Positions 39,241 through 50,100 of a DNA stretch of 64,000 nt are shown in pieces. The translations under genes were made by a program, and so were the position numbers. The notes under the pieces were generated by a model. The model was not told where the DNA came from. It was given only the letters and a program-made list of their open reading frames with translations, and did not search any database. The DNA is from Mytilus californianus (taxonomy: Eukaryota; Mollusca; Bivalvia; Mytilida; Mytilidae): the NCBI RefSeq assembly GCF_021869535.1, contig NW_026262701.1, positions 1,441,501-1,505,500 on the forward strand, read 5' to 3'. Positions within the stretch are counted from its first letter, which is position 1; each line of letters starts with the position of its first letter.

Positions 39241-40370
39241 AGGGTATTTCCAATCTTTTTGAAAAGCAGGCTGGGTAAGAAAAAGGAGCAATCGGAAGTA
39301 TTGTTTATGGAATTGGTCCGTGTTCTTACCGGCAAAGGTGTGCGATCTAATTGTGGTGGATTTGCAGAAGGATCAGAAATGGTTTGAAGCGACAGATTTT
39401 ACGATGGTTATTCCAAATATGGAAGTTTTGGTCAATGATACTTCGAAGATAAGAGATGATATAGAACCCGGTCATGCAATGTTTAAAATGTGTGAAGAAG
39501 GTCATCGTCCTTGCTACGCAGAATTGAGACTAGAAACCTCTCAGACAGCGGTAGTGAACTTAGTGGCATCTAAAACCTGCAGTTTGAGCCAACTTCTACA
39601 AGTTTTTCCAGATGAATCAAAGTTTATTTCTAGTAAACTAGTAGTGGACAACGCAACAGAAATGATGAGCAATATTCGTTTGAGAGATGAAATTTCGGTG
39701 ATTACTAGTGGACCCTGTGGCACCTACACATTTACAGACGGAGACTTTGGACCAGGCACCGAAGATAACGTGTATGCTATACAAGGAAGTTCGTGGCCTT
39801 CAAATGCAATTGAATGGTTACAAAGGTCCAGACGTTTTGATTGGTCCTCGGTAGACGTTATACATCAAATAGCTGATTTAGGACTTTTTGTGCTTGTGGA
39901 GGATATATATTCTGAAAATCAACATATAGAATGGAGAATATTATTTGTTCTTGCCGAGATACTTTTGATCTGGAGCTTAAATGAAACACTGTTTTACTGC
40001 TACCTTATTATAAAACTATTTTTGCGAATGAAAAAAGATTTAATAAAAAATGTTTTAGATAGCTTTATGACAATATTTTCTGGGTGGCTGATGAAACCGA
40101 GAAGTCATCCTTGAAAGCGGAAAATCTTATATTTTGCTTAGAGGCATGTATGAAAAACTATTGTACTTTCTACAGAAGAATGAATTTCCGCACTATTTTG
40201 TTGAAAACAACAATCTTCTTACAGGAAAGACAGGTGATGGGGATAAAATTATCGCGATCGAAATGCAAACCAATTTTAGTTCTGATGTTTTGGACGTAAT
40301 TGCGAATTTAGCAACTTGCGTAGAATCAGAACAAGTTTCAGAAATGTATCAGATTGGAGTGAATTGGTAA
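39241..40370 (+). pseudogene. Mab-21 / cGAS-like (cGLR-type) nucleotidyltransferase relic, frameshifted
   Basis: The order of motifs is that of Mab-21 proteins. A GGFAEG loop (39355-39372) corresponds to the GSxxEG nucleotidyltransferase turn. Then come EATDFTMVIP, GTEDNVYA, SWPSNAIEWLQRSRRF and EWRILFVLAE. FWVADETEKSSLKAENL and FPHYFVENNNLLTGK follow, ending in IGVNW and a stop. The main open frame runs 39320-40114. The GGFAEG loop lies in a different frame just upstream (break near 39365-39385). The C-terminus changes frame near 40070-40080 and again in an A-run near 40152-40157. The breaks are a few bases wide, so introns cannot explain them. The second catalytic acid position reads T (DFT where DxD is usual). 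A strong 3' splice site (ttctataatttcag) ends at 39210. Bivalves have large families of such genes, some acting as nucleic-acid sensors. This one appears inactive unless the indels are sequence errors. Confidence 0.8.
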
Positions 40371-41274
40371 GGGTATTGCCATGGATTAATAGGACAGTAC
40401 AACCATATATTACTTCCAATTATCATATTAAAAAAGCTTCCTACAACACGTAATCCGTGTCTTTTTTTATGCCTTGATGATTATACATAAATGTATAGCC
40501 ACCAAAATTAGGCATGTGTACCGTGAAAACGTTTAGATTTTCTGAATCAAAGATACAGTGCTTTTGAAAACATAATGTCATTATATCAAGACATTCATTA
40601 ATGTAAACTGAGATTTACATAGAAACAATTCAACTTAACTAAATAAGATTCATAAGAAAAAAAATTCCACCGATGAAATATATATATGTAATCTTTATCT
40701 TAATCAAAAGAAGGAGTCTAGTGCGATATCAAAATATAAGAAAAAAATGCAGTTATAAATGAGAATAATATACACATTGATTTATATAAACACGAACAGA
40801 AAGAACATTTGTATTCGAAGTTGTTTTAAATTCAGGCAGTATACCTTAATAAACTGTGAATGCATATAAATATCTTGCTTGCAAAAATTATTATCACTCG
40901 GTACAATGGTTTAAGTCAATAAGATTAAGGTTTTATTACATGTATCAAGCTTACAAAGGGCATTGTAATGATACAACTACATCTAATTATTGGGAGCAAG
41001 TTACAAACTGGTATTATTCTAAATTTACAGTAAATCAATGAACCTTGAAAATAAGGACAAGCTCAGACCAAGGACATATATATTCTTAATAACACGTCCT
41101 TGCCAAGACGAATAAAATGGTCTACCTTATACTTACCAAGTATAGTTGACTATTCACAAATTTCACTTAGAAACTCAATAAACGACAAGAACTTTAAGTT
41201 AGTCAATCAAGGATCTAAATTTTACATTTATAGGACCATACGAATCTCATCAAAGAAACATGAAGACCAGGTTC
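40371..41274. other. Non-coding, nothing recognised
   Basis: AT-rich sequence downstream of the Mab-21 relic. The short open frames (for example 40856-41041 and 41100-41309) have no recognisable domain and no splice context. Confidence 0.6.
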
Positions 41275-41770
41275 AGATGAACACTGTGTCTAAACTACCC
41301 CGGCAATAAATGTTCGCACTCAATAGTATCTAATATCCGGTACGGTGACGGACCATCAGCAGACAGGGAAAAGGTAGGATTCTCTGTTTATTTATATGTT
41401 GTTTTAATGATATTGAAGAATATACATACACATATAACTATTTTCGATTGTGAGATGTAATATTTTCTACAACCGTTCTATATTAATGGAGAAATGAGTA
41501 AAAAGGCACATCAAAATGGTTAATTGAGTGAACCTTGCCTCGAAATTGTTTAATTTCTCTTTATACATTGTACGGAAAGAAAGGTACGGAAAGAAATATA
41601 TTAACACGGAGATTACAAGACTAGTCACTATGAGCACCTCAATATTTGTATTTCTGTGCATGGAACGAAAGAAATGGGTAATGTCAAAATGGAAGGACAC
41701 GGTTTTGTCAATGTTGTTTACTACATAAGGACCCGGTTTTGTCTCAGTATAGGACCCGGTTTTGTTTTGT
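41275..41770. repeat. Inverted repeat pair A, left copy (~495 bp)
   Basis: Matches 44200-44690 in inverted orientation. Shared phrases include ctgtgtctaaactaccccgg, atacacatataacta and atttctgtgcatggaacga, ending in a few ggacccggttttgtc units. Both copies preserve a similar open frame on the inner strand (RSMHRNTNIEVLIVTSL, then EARFTQ), with different breaks. It may be a fragment of a mobile element. Confidence 0.8.
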
Positions 41771-42464
41771 TTTGAAACCACATATTTATGAAAAACAACG
41801 TTAACACAGATCTGAACATTGTCCATCGGAATAAATTTAACCTGTCGTGTTAAAATTTATTTTAAACGGGAACTTTTTGAAATAGGGAGTAGACATTTTT
41901 CGAATGCTATATGTATACCTTATTGCACTTATCTTCTAACTAAGTTTAAATGGAAATAAATACTTTATAGCATGCACTTACATTAATTCCTTATAATGTT
42001 TGTTTGTTTTCTATACTAGTATGAAATGATGTAAAAATATGAAGATGTGGTATGATTGTGTTACCATATCAATTAATCAAAAGAGTAAAGCTAGTATGCT
42101 TTACTGTACTATACGCTATGCTGACTATATATTTACTATCATTTACTCATTCATTCATTCATTGACGGACAGTCAGAAAAAGTCTTTAGTTTATACTACT
42201 CTACGCGAATTAATCATGCATGCAACCCCGCTAAATTTTCTGGTACTATATATATACTGTATTACTCGTACTAATGCGGTTTTTTTACACTTGAGCACGC
42301 ACATAACATAGCTGTGGGATTTTCAACTTTCTCTCTATTTTCAGGTAAGCACATTTAACTTTGTAGGCCTTTTAAAGCATGTTTTCCATATCAAATTCAC
42401 AGTTCAAATTCCAAGGAAACTTCAAGTTAACATTTAAAATAAATGTATATTCCAATTATGTATT
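41771..42464. other. Non-coding, nothing recognised
   Basis: AT-rich. A tattcattcattcattg microrepeat lies at about 42146. No gene seen. Confidence 0.6.
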
Positions 42465-42660
42465 TTCAATGTGATTCTAATATGACGTTCTTCTTTCGCT
42501 TTGTAAACAAAGCCATGTTATCATTCCAATAGAACATTGGCTGCACGTGATTTACGTCACAATTGAAATTGCAACGCCAGTTGTATTTTGAACTGCGCCG
42601 GAGATCAAAATGGACATTTGTGTTGGTGTTGATCACTAGGAAATTAAATAAAATCATTCT
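42465..42660 (+). repeat. Inverted repeat pair B, left copy
   Basis: gacgttcttctttcgctttg, gtaaacaaagccatgtta and gatcaaaatggaca recur in reverse complement at 45700-45860. It contains cacgtgatttacgtcac, an E-box/CRE-like stretch also partly kept in the other copy. Confidence 0.7.
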
Positions 42661-42851
42661 GAAAATAAGTTTACATGTGTCTGTTAATTTTTTTATCGTG
42701 AAACGGTTGATTTTCTTGAACGTTTGGCTACCTCAAATCAAAATGGTTGCCTTTCGAACATGTATTTTAGGTCCGCTTCGATGTACACAAGTTTTAAACT
42801 TTCCTTTTAGAATCGAAATAATTCTATCATGCCATGATATGATCATTTTAA

Positions 42852-42936
42852 CATGGGTAGGCATTATATTTGTCAACATTTTATACCTCGCTAACGCTTG
42901 GTTTAAAGATATTAATAAATATAATGCCTACCCATG
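42852..42936. repeat. Short hairpin element with perfect 20-bp arms
   Basis: catgggtaggcattatattt (42852-42871) and its exact reverse complement (42917-42936) surround about 45 bases that include ttatacctcgctaacgc. This fits a tiny foldback or MITE remnant. Confidence 0.75.
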
Positions 42937-44199
42937 TAGCTTAGAGCATGGCATGAAAGAATTGTTTCTTAGATAAAAGTTGGTTTGCAACATAATAACA
43001 TCCCAATATCTACGTCTTATTTAAAACCACCTAAGTGGCCATTTAGTCCATGTAAAATGCCAATGAGCCAAATGACGTAAAAGTTAGAAATTATAGGTCA
43101 CAAGAACAAACTATCAAAACCAGTTGAAAAAGGCTAAGCTCGCTTGAATACAGAGCCTTATAGTAAATGCACGTTGCCACTCAAAGTTGGCGGATGTCTG
43201 TTTTTTTTTTCGTTTTTTTTTATTAAATTTCATAATGGTGTACGATATAGTTATATCAATTTAGTGGAGGATCCAGGGGGTAGAGGAAGTACGCACCCCA
43301 CCCTTTTGGTGGCTAGAAATAATTATTATATCATGTTTTTTTCACGATTTATATATGATTTTTTAGCATAAAATCGTCCAAAAAAAAAATCCCCTCGCTA
43401 CGCTCGGTGGTATATAATCCGTTTGATGGAATTACGTCTCATTTCAAAAAATCCTCGGTCCAACATGCATATTGAAAATTATAAACTTGACCAACGTCAC
43501 TAAAATGTAGAACATTTGTCAATGTACAATAATCATTACACAATGCAGAGATAAAAAGAACCGTTTATTTATAAAATTATTAAAAAAAATAATCACTATT
43601 GCAATTTCTGGATGGCCTGAGACTATTATACTAATTTATACTTCGTATTATAATTACAAGGAGGGGTAAAAAGATTTTTAACGCATTATTATTTTGATCC
43701 TTTGCGCCGCATGGAAATTCATTTTCTAGGGCGATTCTGCAAGCATATACATTTGTCTTATTCTTTTGCTTTATACTGAACATTTAGTGTTCAGAATATT
43801 TATTTTCAAACGATCATACTGCCCCTCCCTCCCTAGGTAGAGTGGAATATTTATTAAGATAGCCATCCTGTTGTCCCAGAAAATCACATATCAAATGTGC
43901 GTCCTTCAATTTTCAAGGCCGTACACTATCCAAGTTTTAACACTTAAATTTACATTATTGATATAAAAAAAAATGCGTTACAAAACCTTCATTTCTTTGT
44001 ATTTCCCCGTTAAAGTATTCGTTTTTATACAAAGCAAAATTAAAATTACTTTTGTTCCAATAATGCAAGAATTCAAGTGTTTACGGATTCATATAGATTA
44101 TAAGTTATCCTCTGAAAGAAATTGTTTTCCAACGAACCCCCACACTCCTGTTGAATGCCAGATTTTAATATACGTCATGCGATTATGCATTATTTTCTA
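42937..44199. other. Non-coding, AT-rich, nothing firm recognised
   Basis: Contains cctcgctacgctcggtgg at 43394, a phrase I recall from bivalve dispersed repeats, and several A- or T-runs. The open frames are short and unconvincing. Confidence 0.5.
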
Positions 44200-44690
44200 T
44201 GACAAAACCAGGTCTGCTTTGTGAAATTTTAGGACGAAACCGGGTCGTACACATTGACAAAACCGGGTCCTTCCATTTTGTCTTCACCAATTTCTTTCGT
44301 TCCATGCACAGAAATACAAATATTGAGGTGCTCATAGTGACTAGTCTTGCAATCTCCGTGTTAATATCTTTCTTTCGGTACCTTTCAGTACAATGTGCAC
44401 AATGTAAAGAGAAATTAACCAAATTCGAGGCAAGGTTCACTCAATTCACCATTTTGGTGTGCCTTTTACGCATTTCTCTATTAATCTAGAACGGTTGTAG
44501 AAAATATAACATCTCACAATCGAAAATAGTTATATGTGTATGTATATTCTTCAATATCATTAAAACAACACATAAATAAACAGAAATCCTACCTATTCTC
44601 TGTCTGTTGATGGTCCGTTACCGTACCGGATATTAGATACTATTGAGTCAAAACATTTTTGCCGGGGTAGTTTAGACACAGTGATGATCC
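44200..44690. repeat. Inverted repeat pair A, right copy (~490 bp)
   Basis: Reverse complement of 41275-41770, clearly diverged, with the open frame RSMHRNTNIEVLIVTSLA on the plus strand from 44304. It begins with diverged copies of the cggttttgtc-type unit (44203-44275). Confidence 0.8.
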
Positions 44691-45477
44691 TTATCAAATG
44701 AAGTGACCTCTGAATAAATTTGTAGACAAAACACACTTTGCCTTTTCCTCAAGAGAAATTACTTAATCAAGACAAGATTGCTACACTACAATCCCTTGCC
44801 GTTGTGTAAATGATGAATAAAATGGTTTGTCACAACGACGTGTCATTGTGTTACCAATGTCAAAATAAGGTCAGAGTCCATAATTCCCGCAAAAATGGTC
44901 AAATCAAAATGACCGTATAATATTATGATCAACTTAATATGATCGTAAAAACTCCTACTAAGTATGAGTTTTCTGTCAAACAGTTTCAGAGGCGTTCACA
45001 AAGTGTCAGTGTTACAATCTCCAACAAATGGTCAAAGTCCTGTAACCCCCTTAATCAAAGTGACCGAAATCACTGGTGGAATGATTAGAAGAAATGTGTG
45101 AATAAGTTCAAATCATATTTCGGTATTCCACTTAGGAATGGTGGTGCACCAATAAAAACATTCATATAGAACTATTGCAGATAGTTGCACTTCTGCAATT
45201 CCTTAGAAAGACATCTTTTTTCAGTATATAAAATGAGTTCAATGTGTGTCAATGTCAGTGGGTCACTTAACTAACAATTTCTGTCCAAATTATTATTTTT
45301 ATGAAATCATATTCATTGTTTTAAGTTTACATTCTATCAAATAGAGGAAACTACAAAATAAGGATAATCTAAAAAAAAATTGGTTCCTCAGTATACAAAA
45401 TTGCACAAAGAGAGTTTTTATTTGTGGAACAAAAACATTTCTACAAAAAAACCTTACTGTTTGATAACTAAAAAGTG
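44691..45477. other. Non-coding, nothing recognised
   Basis: AT-rich sequence with no open frame of note and no repeat I could place. Confidence 0.6.
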
Positions 45478-45690
45478 TTCAAAAGTAAAATAACAAAAAT
45501 ACCGAACTCCAAGGGAAATTCAAAACGGAAAGACCGTTATAAAATGGCAAAATCAAAAGCTCAAACACATCTAACGAATGGAAAACTGCTGTCATATTCC
45601 TGACTTGGTACAGGCATTTCCTTATGTAGAAAACGGTGGATTAAACCTGGTTTTATAGCTAGCTAAACCTCTCACTTATTGAATTTTCTA
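45478..45690 (-). repeat. Dispersed repeat, 'caagtcagg' family
   Basis: aacaaaaataccgaactcca, aaacggaaagaccg, tcctgacttggtacaggca and aacctggttttatagctagc, in the same order as the reverse complement of 35452-35650. Confidence 0.85.
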
Positions 45691-45699
45691 GCAAGTAAC

Positions 45700-45860
45700 A
45701 GCAACAGAAATGTCTATTTTGATCTCTGCTGGCTTTCAAAATACAATAAATGTTACAATTCTAATTGTAACGTCACACAGGTGCATCACATGTTTTATTT
45801 GAATTAGAACATGGCTTTGTTTACAAAGTGAAAGAAGAACGTCTCATTGGAATTTTAACA
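45700..45860 (-). repeat. Inverted repeat pair B, right copy
   Basis: Reverse complement of 42465-42660: gtctattttgatctc, catggctttgtttacaaag and aagaagaacgtctcattgg. It directly follows a 'caagtcagg' repeat. Confidence 0.7.
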
Positions 45861-46669
45861 ATAAAGCCATTCAGACCATCATTGATAAATCAAAATTACT
45901 TACATAGCAGATCTATTAATCACCATTGAAGAAAAGTAGACAATAACTATCTTCATTAAACAAGTTGCTGGAGATATGCAACTATAAATTTACATTTTCC
46001 ACACTTTGTATTTAACTATAGAACAACAACACTTGGAAGGACACTATCGGGTTAAATAGTTTAATAACGATATGTTTAACCACTCTGCATACCTTAGGTA
46101 TCCACTTCCTAAGACCAGTGGATAAGTCAAGACTTAAACAGTGGTGCTTCAACTTGTCTTTACTCAACATTTCAGTGCATAAGCAAAGCATATTTACCAT
46201 TGAAAATTATAAATCATGAAAAACAAAATTTAAACGAGAATAGAAAAATCAATCATATCCAAGTTTCTTTTCAAATTTCAAATATCGTCTTGAGACAGTA
46301 ACTATAACGAACTATTTCTAAATATTACAACAAAAAAACAAACAAGTCTGGGAAATAACTCTTTGAGTGGAATAATTGATAACATAGTTTGTGTCTCCTA
46401 CCATGGTTTCCTTGATAGAGTGTTGAAGCTATTGAACAATTAGTTCAAAGTGGTTAAGTTGAAGTCATTCCTTCCAATATCAACAATATAGAGTCACTTG
46501 ACCATTATAAAATATCTGTGTCACAGATGACCATGAATATATTCTTAATGTCATAACTACAATCATGTCCTCTTTTCCTCAATTATGATATCACCAAATG
46601 AAACTTATAACTAGATTTCTACTTGCAGGAGTAAAACAACTGGTGCAACAACTGGAGTAGAGCCCTTGA
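45861..46669. other. Non-coding, nothing recognised
   Basis: Intergenic AT-rich DNA beyond the 3' end of CPSF1. No supported gene. Confidence 0.6.
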
Positions 46670-46815
46670 GCTCCAAAGTTCAACCCTGGTTTTTGGCGTT
46701 GTTCATGTTGCTCAGTCTTTAGTCTTATCGTCGACTTTTTGTCATGGCGTTGTTAGTTTTCCTTCGACTTTTGAGTTTTGAATGTCCCCCTTGGTATCTT
46801 CTGCCTCTTATTTTA
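46670..46815 (+). repeat. Dispersed repeat, 'caggatctgc' family, partial
   Basis: caaccctggtttttggcgtt, gttgctcagtctttag, gtcatggcgttgttag and ttttgaatgtcccccttggt, parallel to 38600-39025. Confidence 0.75.
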
Positions 46816-46902
46816 TAGGAGATAACAGACAATAACAGACAGACTATTTTCCGCAAATTTTTTTTGGCAATAAAATAAAACAATTCACATTTGTATATTT
46901 CT

Positions 46903-46908
46903 TTTATT
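46903..46908 (-). promoter_or_regulatory. Candidate poly(A) signal of CPSF1
   Basis: tttatt on the plus strand is AATAAA on the minus strand, 180 bases past the CPSF1 stop codon. It gives a plausible short 3' UTR (about 46880-47087). Other A-rich sites nearby could compete. Confidence 0.45.
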
Positions 46909-47087
46909 CATACGTCCACAGACTTATAAACACAGACATTTAGTGGCACTGATCTACTGATGAGCTCTACAGTGTTTCTCACAGTAACCCTATGTACATG
47001 ATGTAACATCACATCAATGTTTACACTTGACAGGACACTTAATTAGTAACCAATAACAAAACAACTATAACAAGGTCAGTGTGTCCT

Positions 47088-47135
47088 TCAGAAATGTAAT
47101 GTTAATCTATCAATGTCCATCAAATCATCTGTTAA
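47088..47135 (-). CDS. CPSF1: CPSF1 last exon ([19 protein letters not shown])
   Basis: 48 bases including TGA, acceptor ctctttacag. [15 protein letters not shown] closely follows the family's usual end DDLxxxDRxTAHF, so the annotated stop is the normal one. Confidence 0.93.
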   Translation of the reverse strand, partial: LTDDLMDIDRLTLHF

Positions 47136-50100
47136 CTGTAAAGAGAAAAGGGAGGCAATTCATTATAATGGTATTATAAACATGATGTTGGTAAACAAAT
47201 CAGTCCTAAAGTAATTAACTTTGAACCAGAACATATATATGTATATACACAAGTTTAAATTGAAAACAACGTTCAAACCTAGGATTGAATATATGTATAT
47301 GTATATACATATATTCAGATCCAATAATTGTATTGTGTAAGAAGCCTTATTGTGTCACAGGAATTGACAGCCGCAAATGAAATATTATTTGAAGCCTGCA
47401 ATCCTTCAAACACATAACAGTTCATTTTTTCTACTGCAATACTCATTAAATTTTCAAAACAAAACATTTGAAATATTGCAAAAATTATTTAATCCTTCCA
47501 TCAACCTTATTATTGAAGGCAGATGTCATCCAATAAAAAATGGTATACATGTCGTTTTGTATGAGGATAGTTAAATATGTAAATCTGATTTTCAATCGGC
47601 AACTAAAATAATAAATGTTTTATAACAAGGCAAGGTTACCTAAATTTTTTGACTAAAATTTGGGTTTCTCTTCAGCATTTATTTTGCCTTTAATATCAAA
47701 TTAGGCTATATTGTATTAGGTTAATATAACGTGGTCAATATGCTTCAACCAGAGTACTTTATGTTAATATAAAGTAATTGAACAAGTGGCTGTTGGTTGT
47801 TCATAATGCAAAAAAAAATTAAGAAGTTGAAGATGGAATTTCTTCACTTGTAGTCACATTACAAATCTGCTGGATTTTACAAAGATTACTAATTTACCAT
47901 TTTGAATATTTTAGAATGATGTTTCATATAAAATATTTTCAAAATTGTATAAATACTGCCACAAACATATTTACAAAGCTCATAAGCCTGACATTTTTAT
48001 GCTCACAAGTAAGTTGCATTGTTGAGAAATATTATTATTTATATAATATATAATGTATTGATATTTATAATTCAACATAAATCTGTAATGTTCGTTCATG
48101 TTTACTTTTATGTATGTATTGGAGAAGACATAAGGCAGTTGAAAAACTTGTGGCTAATCTGTTTGTCCATTTTGAACAATAAAATATGTTTAAACTATTA
48201 TTAAACAGAAAATTGTATTTCACCTGTTCAAGAGATGTTCCAATACGTTTAGCTATCTCAGTTTTCTCCATCATACTTAGATGTAAATACTTCCATAACA
48301 AATCACCATCTAAAATGTTCTTTTGAGGATTCCTTAGCTCTTGTCTGATGCTCTGTACCGCCCTAAAATAAAGGAATATACATTCCAAAATTTCTAAAGT
48401 ACAATAAAGGTTTATATCTTTATCAATCTAACATTTCTCTATGTTGATCATGTGGCCACTATGAAAAATCATAATGTAACCAAAAACAGAATAAATATAA
48501 GAACATCATACCCCCACTGTAGCACATATTTTATCTGTCAAAAAATTGATATATAGAGTCGGGCGCCCATATTCGCCACATTAAACAGCCTTTTTGTAAG
48601 CCCAACGCATGCCGATGCTTGAAAACTAATATGTTTTGTTGGTTTAATAAAATTAACTATTTAATAAAGTTAACCCAATTTTTAAATTGTTCCGAGATCA
48701 CAAGTATTCAGTAGTAAAACACGTGCAAACATGAGAGAATAACAGTGTTTTTATTTGGCAAGGGGAACCCATTTTCGCCAGTTAGTCATTTAATATCTTT
48801 GACCTTTTTCGACAATAAAACAACTAAAATATACTACAGCAATACCACTAGATAAGCAATTTTTTTAAATTGAAATGCTAAATTTCATGAAAAATAGATT
48901 CACGATAACTGCGCATGCGTATAAATTGATAATATAGCACAAGTTAAATTTACTCACTTTTCATAGTTCTAATTAGTTGAAAAAAACAAATATTTGATTC
49001 TACAGGTTTGATCAGAATGCTTCTCTTTCTCGAAATGAGCAAAATTTCACTTTAAAAAATTATTATTTAGCACTTGTATGTATGTACTGGTAGATTCCTC
49101 CATTATTCAGAGCACCCCTTGAGAGCTGCGAGGGTGTGACAGAATATAAGTTCCCCCATAATATTTTTTCCAAAGAACTTGTATCATATAACAAAAGTTC
49201 CATTGGGAACTTTCCTTATATAATATATTATCCAATGCTATGCGGAAATTATAAAAGACCTTTACATGTGGGAAAAATTGCCAACAATGTACTAAGTTTT
49301 GGGCAAAATTCATTATAGGATGTATACGAGGATGTTATAGACTGAAATTTGCAAGTTCATCTTTGATATTCACCTTTGACTTTGAAAATCAATATTCTTA
49401 AAGACAAGGACTAACAGTTTACTAAGTTTGGATAAAATCCATTGAAGGATGTTGATTGTAGATTAATAAAAGTTTCAGGACTTTTTTTATTATGTAATAA
49501 AAGTTCTGGGGAATATTTGATATGTAATCATGACACATGACACTCTTTCTTTAAAGGAACAAATATTATGAAACCCTATGATGTTTTAGTTCCAGGAAAA
49601 TATCTTATGAGAGTGGAAATAATATTATGTAATGTTTGTTCCCAAGAATATTTATTATCCATAGTTTTGTTCCAGTGGGGAACAAGTATGCGGAACAAAT
49701 ATATGTTCACAAGGGTACAGTGGAATCCGTGTACACTCCCTTTCAGGATTAATGGAGATGTGTCACTAACGTATTTACAACATTATTTACAAGGCCAATC
49801 CCCATCCCAACACAAAGGGAGTGCTAGGACACCAGGAAGTCTGTTATTATGGTGGAGGAAGCTGAAGTACTCGGAGAGAACGACTGGGAAACTTGGCATG
49901 AACAGACAAACTGAAGAGATATCAGAAGATTAATCTCCAGGTCAAAGTAGGGGGCAACATCTAGGCCCCCAAAGTACCCACTCTAGTTTAAACTCCAGTC
50001 TGGGTACCAGAGAAGTGTGTGGGAGGGTGAAAATCACCCTTCTGATGTACTGAAATTTCCAACGTCCCAAGTCAGATTCAAACCCAGGGCCTTCAGCACT

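Noticed and set aside
49568..49933. 121-codon plus-strand open frame inside the transposon
   Set aside because: No recognisable domain, and it lies antisense to the transposon gene in its non-coding flank.
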